A stretch of DNA of 5,736 bases from Anaerolineales bacterium (GTDB lineage: Bacteria > Chloroflexota > Anaerolineae > Anaerolineales > UBA11657). Position 1 is the stretch's first letter. Every line of letters begins with the position of its first letter. This document shows, in pieces, positions 1 through 5,736 of the stretch. The notes beneath the pieces were generated by a model that was given only the letters and a program-made list of their open reading frames with translations, was not told where the DNA came from and made no database searches. A program made the position numbers and the translations under genes. Location of the stretch: the NCBI GenBank assembly GCA_947503585.1, contig CANNEJ010000120.1:1-5736 (forward strand), in the 5' to 3' direction.

Positions 1-764
1 CGCAGAGTGACCTGGCAGACTTTAAGAAATTGTGGGACGACCCGGCACTGCAGCCGGATGAAATAAAAATTTACCCCTGCTCGCTGCTGGCAAATGCCGA
101 CCTGTATGCGTATTGGCAGCGTGGCGAGTACCACCCCTACTCCGATGCAACACTGGTGGAGCTGGTGGCCGCGTGCAAGCAGCTGGTGCCGCGCTACTGC
201 CGCATCAACCGCGTGTACCGCGACATCCCCGCGCCAAACATTGTGGCGGGCAGCACGTGCTCCAACCTGCGCGAGGTGGTGCAGCGCCAAATGCGCGCCG
301 ACGGGCAGCGCTGCATGTGCCTGCGCTGCCGCGAGGTGCGCGGCAACGGCGCCGCCGCCGGGGAGCTGACGCTGGACAACCTCGTGTATCCAACCGCCCA
401 AAGCACAGAGCACTTTCTTTCTTTTAATACTTCGGATGACAAGCTGGCCGGTTACCTGCGCCTGTCACTGCCGGCTGCTGCGGCAGAGCTCGGGCTGGAC
501 GAGCTTGAAGGTGCGGCGATTGTGCGCGAGGTGCATGTGTATGGCGCGGCGCTGCCGCTGGGCGCGGGCAGCACCAACAACACGGCGCAGCATAGCGGCC
601 TTGGCAAGCGCCTGCTGGCCGAAGCCGAGCGCATCGCCAGCACGCACGGCTATACGCGGCTGGCCGTCATCGCCGCCATCGGCACGCGCGAATACTACCG
701 GCGCGCCGGCTTTGAGTTGTGCGGCAGTTACATGCTGCGCACGCTGCCCGCAGCTGCTGGCTAA
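1..764 (+). CDS. elp3: Elp3 tRNA uridine(34) acetyltransferase, C-terminal part (5' end outside window)
   Basis: Elp3 uses a radical-SAM domain and an acetyl-CoA-dependent GNAT domain to install the acetyl-derived group on wobble uridine 34 of tRNAs. The frame is open from base 3 and gives 253 visible residues; the radical-SAM [4Fe-4S] cysteines would lie upstream of the window. Visible family blocks, numbered from the first full codon, are PDEIKIYPCSLL (about 18-29), WQRGEYHPY (38-46), RVYRDIP (70-76), the cysteine cluster CMCLRC (104-109, bases 312-329; probably the zinc-binding site between the domains), EHFLSF (136-141), LAGYLRLSLP (148-157), REVHVYG (175-181), the acetyl-CoA loop QHSGLG (196-201) and GTREYYRRAGFE (227-238) with the conserved tyrosine pair. 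It stops at TAA 762-764, about where the family normally ends, so the C-terminus looks intact. Archaea and eukaryotes nearly all have Elp3, but only some bacteria do. The identification is firm; the bacterial lineage is inferred. Confidence 0.95.
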   Translation, partial: QSDLADFKKLWDDPALQPDEIKIYPCSLLANADLYAYWQRGEYHPYSDATLVELVAACKQLVPRYCRINRVYRDIPAPNIVAGSTCSNLREVVQRQMRADGQRCMCLRCREVRGNGAAAGELTLDNLVYPTAQSTEHFLSFNTSDDKLAGYLRLSLPAAAAELGLDELEGAAIVREVHVYGAALPLGAGSTNNTAQHSGLGKRLLAEAERIASTHGYTRLAVIAAIGTREYYRRAGFELCGSYMLRTLPAAAG

Positions 765-773
765 GCCCGCGCC

Positions 774-1976
774 TCAGCGCGCGCGCAGCGCGAAGTCTTC
801 TGCGCCGCCCAGTGCGCCGCTTAGCGCGCCACGCTTGTGCGCTAGTACGCTGCCATTTGCAAAGAACGGAAAGTCAAACTCGATCGGGTCGCCGGCGCGC
901 TTGCCGGGGATGGGCATCAAGCGCGCCGTCAGCGGCTTGCCCAGGCGCAGGGCCAGCGCCGCCACATCCAGCATGATTGCCGCAAGCTCCCCCGCTGCAA
1001 TATCACCCGCCAGCGGAATGGTATCAAGGCCCGTGCCGCACACTGCAGAGTACAGCAGCAAATCATTCACGGTGAGCATGCCTTCCGTGCCGCGCTGCGC
1101 GAGGCGCTGGTCTTCCAGCAGCGGCAGAAACAACCCGCTAAATCCAGCATGCGGAAAGCGCGCATGCTGCACGCAATCGGCCACCAGCGCGGCCGCTGCG
1201 AGCGTGCCATGGCTGCCCACAGCGGCCACACCCAGCGCCTCCAGCGCCACTCCAATCGATGCGGACTGCTCCGGAAAAGGCGCGAGCGAAAAGTCGATGC
1301 CTGTAAATGTATGCGGCAGGCCGGCCAGCGCCTGCTGCACTTGCGCGCCATGCAGCTCAAGCGCAGCCACCAGCCGGGCGCACGCCTGCGCCACGCTGTC
1401 GGCGCCTGTGAAGGCAGTCACTGCCAGATCGGCGGCTTCGGTGGCAACTGCAAACACCGGCGCGCCACCGGCATGAAATGCGGCCGGCAAAAACGGGGTG
1501 CCGGGCGCCACGCCCGCCAGCGCTGCAAAGCGCAAGTTGCCAAGCCCGTCGGCAGTGAGGCGCGAATTGCGCAGCGCCACCTGCGTAGCGTGCTGAATTG
1601 CGCCGAGGCTCACGCCGCCGGTGCGCGTGGCAATCTCTCCCGCAGTGAAGATGCGCTGCGTTGCAGCCAGTACATCCGGCAACGCTGCCCAATACGACTG
1701 CGCATCACCCAGCTGCACCGGGCCCAGCCCGGCGTAATCAATGTTGTTGAGCGCCAACTGCGCCTGCACTGCCAGCGCATACTCCGGCAGCTGGCCAGGC
1801 TCGAGGCCGGGCACAGCGCCCAGTGGCTGCAGGGCCGCGCGGGTTGTTTGCACCTCGTAGCCCGCCTGCAGCAGGGCAGCCCGCGCCCGTTGCAGGCAGG
1901 CGCCCGCCTGCGCCATGGCCTTGCCATCCAGCGGGAAACTGCCGTCGCAAAAGTAAGTAATTGAGCGGATTTTCAT
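774..1976 (-). CDS. DUF711 (UPF0210) family protein, function unknown
   Basis: A complete 400-residue protein that I recognise as DUF711/UPF0210. Structures exist for some members, but no enzymatic role that I can name with confidence. Family blocks seen are the N-terminus MKIRSITYF (1-9), EIATRTGGVSLG (114-125), IDFSLAPFPEQSASIG (227-242), GLFLPLLEDQRLAQR (281-295), LLLYSAVCGTGLDTIPL (306-322), LAAIMLDVAALALRLGKPL (331-349) and TARLMPIPGK (350-359). There is no signal peptide or convincing membrane segment, so it is probably cytoplasmic. The ATG at 1974-1976 begins the typical MKIR N-terminus, which supports this start even though no good Shine-Dalgarno sequence precedes it. It is convergent with elp3 (9 bases between stops) and divergent from cnoX (87 bases between starts), so it is probably transcribed alone. 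The family call is firm; its biochemical role is unknown. Confidence 0.9.
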   Translation of the reverse strand: MKIRSITYFCDGSFPLDGKAMAQAGACLQRARAALLQAGYEVQTTRAALQPLGAVPGLEPGQLPEYALAVQAQLALNNIDYAGLGPVQLGDAQSYWAALPDVLAATQRIFTAGEIATRTGGVSLGAIQHATQVALRNSRLTADGLGNLRFAALAGVAPGTPFLPAAFHAGGAPVFAVATEAADLAVTAFTGADSVAQACARLVAALELHGAQVQQALAGLPHTFTGIDFSLAPFPEQSASIGVALEALGVAAVGSHGTLAAAALVADCVQHARFPHAGFSGLFLPLLEDQRLAQRGTEGMLTVNDLLLYSAVCGTGLDTIPLAGDIAAGELAAIMLDVAALALRLGKPLTARLMPIPGKRAGDPIEFDFPFFANGSVLAHKRGALSGALGGAEDFALRAR

Positions 1977-2011
1977 TTTACAAGTGCTGATATTAAGTTA
2001 ACAAGAGTTGC

Positions 2012-2045
2012 GTAGCATTCAAAGCGGGACTGGACATAATGCTAC
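2012..2045. repeat. 8-bp inverted repeat in the divergent promoter region
   Basis: GTAGCATT at 2012-2019 is the exact reverse complement of AATGCTAC at 2038-2045, with an 18-base spacer. If each arm is read outward with a two-base gap allowed, the match grows: TTGCGTAGCATT on one side, TTGTAGCATT on the other strand. The right arm overlaps the possible -10 elements of cnoX. It could be a regulator-binding site controlling one or both divergent genes, or simply a chance repeat; no known operator was recognised. Confidence 0.45.
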
Positions 2046-2048
2046 AAT
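2018..2048 (+). promoter_or_regulatory. Possible cnoX promoter
   Basis: The 1977-2063 gap is clearly AT-rich against its GC-rich surroundings, as expected of a divergent promoter region. Two -10-like hexamers, each matching TATAAT at five of six positions, precede cnoX: CATAAT at 2035-2040 and TACAAT at 2043-2048. The only -35-like partner is weak (TTCAAA at 2018-2023, 19 bases before TACAAT). Use of TACAAT would start the transcript within or just after the ribosome binding site, so CATAAT is the more workable -10. The exact element is uncertain. Confidence 0.3.
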
Positions 2049-2050
2049 AT

Positions 2051-2055
2051 AAAGG
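2051..2055 (+). promoter_or_regulatory. Ribosome binding site of cnoX
   Basis: AAAGG lies 8 bases before the ATG at 2064 and supports that start codon. It is the clearest Shine-Dalgarno-like match before any gene in the window. Confidence 0.5.
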
Positions 2056-2063
2056 CAAAATCA

Positions 2064-2903
2064 ATGGGACCTTCTAATTTTGTATTTGACGTGAGCGAGA
2101 GCACCTTCGATGTTGACGTCGTCAACCGCTCTTATGAGACGCCGATACTGGTGGACTTTTGGGCGCCGTGGTGCGGCCCGTGCCGCTCGCTTGGCCCGGT
2201 GCTGGAGAAGCTGGCAACAGAAAGTGACGGCGGATTCTTTCTTGCAAAGGTAAACGTGGACGAGAACCCCAACCTCTCCGTGCGTTTTGGGGTGCAAGGC
2301 ATTCCGGCAGTGAAGGCTTTCCGCAACGGGCAGGTGATCAACGGCTTTGTGGGCGCCATTCCCGAGCCGCGCGTGCGCGAGTTTTTGCAAAAGGTGGCGC
2401 CAAATGAAACCGACCACACACTAGCGGAAGCAAACAGCCTGCTGGCCACCCGCCATTGGGCGGACGCGGAAGAGAAGCTGCGCGTGATCATAGAGGCACA
2501 GCCGCGCAACGCTGCTGCCGCGCTGGGCATGGTGCGCGCACTGGTAGCGCAAGGCAAGGGGCGCGAGGCGCTTGAGATCATTGAGGTCTTTCCGAGCGGG
2601 CCGGAGATTGTGGCTGCGGAGCAGCTGCGGGCGCTGGCGGAAATACTGGCTGAGGTGGCGGAAGACAGCGATCACCGCACCGAGCACGATCTGCATCTGG
2701 CGCAGTACTGGCAGTCCGCGCGGCTGCTGGCCGGCGGCCGGTATGCTGCCGGCATGGACGGGCTGATGGAAGGGCTGCGCAGGGACAAAAAATTTCGCGG
2801 CGGGGAGCCGCGCAAAGTGATGCTGGGCGTGTTCGCGCTGCTGGGCGATGATGACCCGCTCACCCGTGAGTACCGCAGCGAACTGGCCAGCGTTCTGTTT
2901 TAG
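2064..2903 (+). CDS. cnoX: CnoX/YbbN-type co-chaperone: thioredoxin domain plus TPR-like C-terminal half
   Basis: A 279-residue protein with the two-part build of CnoX (YbbN), a holdase that protects proteins from oxidative or chlorine damage and passes them to chaperones, including GroEL in E. coli. Residues 1-110 are a thioredoxin fold: ILVDFWAPWCGPC with cysteines 37 and 40, KVNVDENPNLSVRFGVQGIPAVKAF written in two parts here (KVNVDENPN at 62-70, then FGVQGIPAV at 75-83) with the cis-proline at 81, and the FRNGQ turn at 86-90. Residues about 116-279 are helical, TPR-like, and end in the family's typical LGDDDPLTREYRSEL (260-274). There is no signal peptide, so it is cytoplasmic. Both redox cysteines are present, unlike E. 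coli CnoX, which lacks the CxxC pair; it may therefore keep thiol-disulfide activity, as reported for Caulobacter CnoX. The ATG at 2064 follows AAAGG and gives a normal N-terminus. Confidence 0.92.
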   Translation: MGPSNFVFDVSESTFDVDVVNRSYETPILVDFWAPWCGPCRSLGPVLEKLATESDGGFFLAKVNVDENPNLSVRFGVQGIPAVKAFRNGQVINGFVGAIPEPRVREFLQKVAPNETDHTLAEANSLLATRHWADAEEKLRVIIEAQPRNAAAALGMVRALVAQGKGREALEIIEVFPSGPEIVAAEQLRALAEILAEVAEDSDHRTEHDLHLAQYWQSARLLAGGRYAAGMDGLMEGLRRDKKFRGGEPRKVMLGVFALLGDDDPLTREYRSELASVLF

Positions 2904-2907
2904 CCTG

Positions 2908-2928
2908 GCTGCCGCGCCTGGCGGCAGC
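2908..2928. terminator. Hairpin between convergent cnoX and thiolase genes
   Basis: GCTGCCGC (2908-2915) and GCGGCAGC (2921-2928) form a perfect 8-bp stem with a 5-base loop, extendable by two G-T wobble pairs. It starts 4 bases after the cnoX stop and lies 21 bases past the thiolase stop, so it could serve both directions. Neither side has a proper T-run (only TTT on the + side), so it is not a classical intrinsic terminator. It may act with a factor or simply protect 3' ends. Confidence 0.5.
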
Positions 2929-2949
2929 TGCTTTGCGAATGCACGCGGT

Positions 2950-4200
2950 TCATGCGAGCCACTCCACCAGCGTGCTGACGCCCTGCCCAACACCCACACA
3001 TAAAGTAGCCAGACCATAATACGGGCGCGCCTGTTGCGGCGCGCGGCGCTGCATCTCATGCAGCAGCGTCACCAGAATCCGGGCGCCGCTGCAGCCCAGC
3101 GGGTGCCCCAGCGCGATTGCGCCGCCGTTTACGTTTGTGATCTCATGCCGCAGGCCCAACTTGCGCATCACGCCCAGCGCCTGCGCAGCAAACGCCTCAT
3201 TCAATTCCACCAAGCCAATATCTTGCACGGTGAGCTGCAGCCGGGCAAGCAGTTGCTGCGTGGCCGGCACCGGGCCGTAACCCATCACGCTGGGGTCCAC
3301 GCCGGCCGAAGCTGCGCCCAGCCAGCGCGCCAGCGGGCGCAGCCCCAGTGCATGGGCACGCGCCGCGCTCATCAACACCAATGCCGCCGCGCCATCGTTA
3401 AGGCCGCTGGAGTTGCCCGCGGTTACGGTGCCTTGCGGGCTGAAAGCCGGCGCGAGCTGCGCCAGGCGTTCCAGATCCGTGTCCAGCTCAAAGCCATGTC
3501 CGTTGTGCTTGCAGCGCACCGCCTCATCCACCGCCACAACGCGCGCTGCGCCACGCCGCTGCGGCACGCTTACCGGCAGCACCTCTGCCGCAAAACGCCC
3601 GGCATTTAGTGCCGCCACTGCCCGCCGGTGACTCTCCAGTGCAAACGCATCCTGCTCAGCGCGCGTGATGCCCAGCTCTTGCGCAATGTTCTCAGCCGTC
3701 TGGCCCATGCTGAGGAGCGGGAAGCGCGCAGCCAGCACCGGATTTGGAAACCGCCAGCCCAGCGTGGTGTCATAGACGGGCGGGCTGCCCACTGGATAGG
3801 CACCCTCCGGCTTGGGCAGCACCCATGGCGCGCGGCTCATGCTTTCCACGCCGCCCGCCACACACAACTGCGCCTCGCCCACGGCGATGCAGCGCGCGGC
3901 CTGATTCACCGCCTCTAAACCTGAGGCGCACAAACGGTTCAGCGTTACAGCCGGCACGCTGTCCGGAAAGCCGGCCAGCAGGCTGGCCATGCGCGCCACA
4001 TTGCGGTTGTCCTCGCCCGCCTGGTTTGCACAGCCGGCATACACTTCATCAATGCCCAGCGGGTCGATGGCGGCGCGTTCCACCACGCCGCGCAGCACAC
4101 CGGCCAAAAGGTCGTCCGGGCGCACAGCAGCCAGCGCGCCACCCACGCGCCCAATCGGGGTGCGCACACCCGCCACAATTACAACTTCATTTGTTTGCAT
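2950..4200 (-). CDS. Thiolase (acetyl-CoA C-acyltransferase / acetyltransferase family)
   Basis: A 416-residue thiolase, catalysing CoA-dependent cleavage of 3-ketoacyl-CoA or the reverse condensation. All three thiolase signatures are present: the acyl-accepting cysteine 91 in LNRLCASGLEAV, NVNGGAIALGHPLGCSG (356-372) with the catalytic histidine 366, and GLATLCVGVGQG (396-407) with the second cysteine 401. NEAFAAQ (334-340) and GNSSGLNDGAAAL (262-274) also fit. VYDTTLGWRFPNP (142-154) resembles the beta-ketoadipyl-CoA thiolase (PcaF) and degradative branch, but substrate cannot be fixed from sequence. ATG at 4198-4200 is preferred: it gives the usual short lead-in to VVIVAGVRTPIGR and follows GGAA with a 5-base gap. 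An in-frame TTG at 4222-4224 would add 8 residues but has no such support. It lies 62 bases downstream of the broken aminotransferase on the same strand and was probably its operon partner. Confidence 0.95.
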   Translation of the reverse strand: MQTNEVVIVAGVRTPIGRVGGALAAVRPDDLLAGVLRGVVERAAIDPLGIDEVYAGCANQAGEDNRNVARMASLLAGFPDSVPAVTLNRLCASGLEAVNQAARCIAVGEAQLCVAGGVESMSRAPWVLPKPEGAYPVGSPPVYDTTLGWRFPNPVLAARFPLLSMGQTAENIAQELGITRAEQDAFALESHRRAVAALNAGRFAAEVLPVSVPQRRGAARVVAVDEAVRCKHNGHGFELDTDLERLAQLAPAFSPQGTVTAGNSSGLNDGAAALVLMSAARAHALGLRPLARWLGAASAGVDPSVMGYGPVPATQQLLARLQLTVQDIGLVELNEAFAAQALGVMRKLGLRHEITNVNGGAIALGHPLGCSGARILVTLLHEMQRRAPQQARPYYGLATLCVGVGQGVSTLVEWLA

Positions 4201-4205
4201 GAGTG

Positions 4206-4209
4206 TTCC
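4206..4209 (-). promoter_or_regulatory. Ribosome binding site of the thiolase gene
   Basis: On the minus strand GGAA lies 5 bases before the ATG at 4200. It decides between this ATG and the in-frame TTG at 4224, since the site would be inside the coding region if the TTG were used. Confidence 0.4.
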
Positions 4210-4262
4210 AATGCTGTGCAACAACCGGCGGGCGCACTGCAGCTTTTGCGATTCGCATCCGG

Positions 4263-5551
4263 TTAGCTGCCCAACCCGGAGATAAACTCCGCCAGGGCGG
4301 CAGCGGCGCGCTGCAAACGCGGGTGCGCGTGGTTAATGCAATCATCTGCATCACGCGCAAACGCCGCAAAAACTTCCGCGCCGCCGGCTGGCTGCTCTGT
4401 GTCCAGATAGCTTGAAGACAAGCGCAGCGTCAGCGCATCATCATGAAAGGCGCTGCCCGGCAGCGTGGCGATGGAATGTTTTTCCAGTAGGTGTGCAGCC
4501 AGCTGCGCGCTGGTGTGCACGTTGCGCTGCGCCAGAACCGCGCGCCAGCGCCCGAAGTTTGGATACAAATAAAAGCCAGCATCCGGCAGCGGGCACGGCA
4601 CCCCAAATTCCTGCAGCACACTGTGCAGCACACGCGTGCGCGCGCCATGCAAGCGCGCGCTTTGCGCAATGTGCTGCGCAATGGCAGGGTCCGCAGCATA
4701 AGCAGCCAGCGCTGCATGCTGCACCGGCGCCGCCACGCAAGACCAGATTTCGCCGGCCACAATTTGCAGCGCCGCAGCCAGCTCGCGGCCCGCTGCGCCC
4801 GGCGGCAAGATGGCCACGCCAAAACGCCAGCCGCCCAGCGACAGGTGCTTGCTCAGCCCGCCCGTGACCACCGTGCCTTCCGGATAATACGCGGCCATGG
4901 ACGCGGAACCAAGCGCGTTGTGCGCCGTCAGGCTGTAAATCTCGTCGCTCACCACCATCAATTGGTTGCGTCGCGCAAATTCCGCGCATGCCCGCAGCGC
5001 GTCCGCACTTTGTGCGCTGCCCAGCGGATTGCCGGGCGTGTTGAGCAGCAGCATGTCCGGCCGCTGCCAATTGGCGGCAGCTTTTTGCAGTGCATGCTGC
5101 AGGCGCTCCGGATCCAGCGCGTAGCCGGCGGCCGGATCCAGGGGCACTGCCACAACGCTGCGCCGCGCCAACTGCGCCTGCGGTGCATACGAAACCCACG
5201 CGGGCGTGGGCAGCAGCATGGTGCCTTCGGTAGCCAGCGCCAGCGCCATCAACAGCGCCTTGCTGCCGGGCCCGATCACCACTTGCTCTGCAGCAACTGC
5301 CAGCCCAAAATGCCGCCCGTAAAACGCAGCGATTGCAACGCGCAGCTGCGCTCTGCAGCGTGTTCGCGCAGCGCTGCCACCACCGTTGCCGGCACCGGAA
5401 ACCGCGACTCGCCAAAACCCAGATGGAGCACATCACGCCCGGCTGCGCGCAGCGCCTGCACCCGCTCATTAATCTGCAGCGTGGCAGAAGGCTGCAAGCC
5501 CGCCAGGCTGGCGCTTGCAAACCGAAACGGTGAACTGCTATCGGCGGGCAT
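4263..5551 (-). pseudogene. Class I/II PLP-dependent aminotransferase, broken by frameshift and small deletion
   Basis: The protein is split over two frames. The first, from ATG 5551, gives a normal N-terminus: LQINERVQALRAAGRDVLHL (25-44) and GFGESRFPV (45-53), in frame up to HAAERS (64-69), then meaningless sequence and a TGA at 5276-5278. The second frame takes over at about 5348 with QLRVAIAAFYGRHFGLAV, then AAEQVVIGPGSKALL, and runs to TAA at 4263. Numbering from GTG 5282, it keeps NTPGNP (81-86), SDEIY (112-116), the PLP lysine 145 in GGLSKHLSLGGWR and the carboxylate-binding arginine 287 in LRLSSS. The segment expected between ERS and LR in this fold (Tyr, then Gly five residues on) is in no frame, so a one-base error cannot explain the break; about nine residues plus frame are lost. 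The ATG at 5551 is the most upstream start possible (in-frame TGA at 5555-5557). The amino-acid substrate is unknown. The gene is probably inactive, unless the break is an assembly error. Confidence 0.85.
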
Positions 5552-5558
5552 CGGTCAA

Positions 5559-5588
5559 ACTATAACTGCGCGGCGGTTTGCGCCGCAA
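5559..5588 (-). promoter_or_regulatory. Possible promoter of the aminotransferase-thiolase unit
   Basis: On the minus strand TTGCGG (5583-5588) and TATAGT (5559-5564, five of six matches to TATAAT) are separated by 18 bases. The -10 element lies only 7 bases before the ATG at 5551, so a transcript starting there would have almost no leader; no Shine-Dalgarno sequence is visible, which agrees with leaderless translation. The -35 match is weak. Confidence 0.3.
5570..5586. terminator. Short GC-rich hairpin after the right-edge minus-strand gene
   Basis: GCGGCG (5570-5575) and CGCCGC (5581-5586) form a perfect 6-bp stem with the 5-base loop GTTTG, 18 bases past the stop of the minus-strand reading frame ending at 5605. 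No T-run follows, so it is a weak terminator candidate. It overlaps the spacer of the promoter-like element at 5559-5588. Confidence 0.25.
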
Positions 5589-5604
5589 TCTGCAGCTGGC
5601 CGCA

Positions 5605-5736
5605 TCAAGGCGCTGCGGTACCGGTCGGCGCAGGTGTCCCGCCAATCGGCGCCGGTGGAGCACCCGGCGTGGGCGTGCTTTTTTGATTTGGCAAAAACAC
5701 CCATGTCACAATCTCGCCAAATGCGCCCATCAAGCC
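5605..5736 (-). CDS. C-terminal end of a hypothetical, probably membrane-associated protein (runs off the right edge)
   Basis: On the minus strand a frame is open from the window edge (5736) to TGA at 5605-5607 and gives 43 residues. The first part, GLMGAFGEIVTWVFLPNQ (1-18), is hydrophobic and could be the end of a membrane segment. The rest is a low-complexity tail rich in Pro, Thr, Ala and Gly (STPTPGAPPAPIGGTPAPT, 20-38). Proline-rich tails after a last membrane helix are common in Chloroflexota membrane proteins, but this is composition, not homology. The stop lies 53 bases before the aminotransferase ATG on the same strand. I recognise no family. A 132-base open frame in GC-rich DNA could arise by chance, hence the moderate confidence. 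Confidence 0.5.
   Translation of the reverse strand, partial: GLMGAFGEIVTWVFLPNQKSTPTPGAPPAPIGGTPAPTGTAAP

Noticed and set aside
768..781. Hairpin CGCGC-CTCA-GCGCG between the elp3 and DUF711 stops as a terminator
   Set aside because: The stem is only 5 bp, there is no T-run, and it lies in a generally GCGC-rich stretch where such pairs arise easily.
436..1476. A 346-codon open frame on the + strand spanning the end of elp3 and the DUF711 gene
   Set aside because: It overlaps two clearly recognisable proteins in other frames and its translation is low-complexity Ser/Ala/Arg/Pro, typical of an out-of-frame reading of GC-rich DNA.
5276..5353. Programmed ribosomal frameshifting in the aminotransferase
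   Set aside because: No slippery heptamer or following pseudoknot is evident at the junction, and frameshifting could not supply the missing Tyr-Gly segment, which is not encoded in any frame.
4441..5520. A 359-codon minus-strand frame across the aminotransferase
   Set aside because: Its translation is rich in Cys, Arg, Ala and Gly with no family blocks. The aminotransferase motifs are in the other two frames, so this is not the missing link that would restore the gene.
5703..5736. ATG at 5703 on the + strand as the start of a gene leaving the window
   Set aside because: Only 11 codons are visible, there is no ribosome binding site, and the opposite strand gives a more protein-like frame.
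1..5736. A new defence, mobile or multi-gene system
   Set aside because: All sizeable genes belong to known housekeeping or metabolic families; there are no recombinases, nucleases, toxin-antitoxin pairs, repeat arrays or phage genes, and base composition is even apart from promoter regions.

Overview
The window is high-GC, bacterial-type DNA, densely packed with ordinary housekeeping and metabolic genes. The best guess at the source is a member of the Chloroflexota (Anaerolineae- or Dehalococcoidia-like). The hints are an Elp3-type tRNA acetyltransferase, which few bacteria carry and which was structurally characterised in Dehalococcoides mccartyi; a DUF711/UPF0210 protein; and a Pro/Thr/Ala-rich C-terminal tail at the right edge. 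This is inference from gene content, with no marker gene to prove it.

Layout, left to right. (1) Bases 1-764, + strand: the C-terminal part of Elp3, holding the end of the radical-SAM half, the CxCxxC region and the complete acetyltransferase domain. (2) 774-1976, - strand: a complete DUF711 protein, convergent with elp3 across a 9-base gap. (3) 1977-2063: a short AT-rich divergent promoter region with an 8-bp inverted repeat. (4) 2064-2903, + strand: a CnoX/YbbN-type co-chaperone, made of a thioredoxin domain with an intact WCGPC site followed by a helical TPR-like half. (5) 2904-2949: a convergent gap holding a perfect 8-bp hairpin. (6) 2950-4200, - strand: a complete thiolase. (7) 4263-5551, - strand: a class I/II PLP aminotransferase broken near its N-terminus by a frameshift combined with loss of about nine residues. 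(8) 5552-5604: a spacer with a hairpin and a promoter-like element. (9) 5605-5736, - strand: what looks like the C-terminus of a membrane protein running off the right edge.

The genes do not form one obvious pathway. Elp3 (wobble-uridine modification) and CnoX (protein folding under oxidative stress) both serve protein synthesis or quality control but are in separate transcription units. The aminotransferase and thiolase lie on the same strand 62 bases apart and were probably co-transcribed; with the aminotransferase broken, the thiolase is the only intact member. I see no tRNA, rRNA, CRISPR array, insertion sequence or phage gene, and no sign of a new multi-gene system. The points most worth a second look are the microhomology-type deletion in the aminotransferase and the inverted repeat between the DUF711 gene and cnoX.
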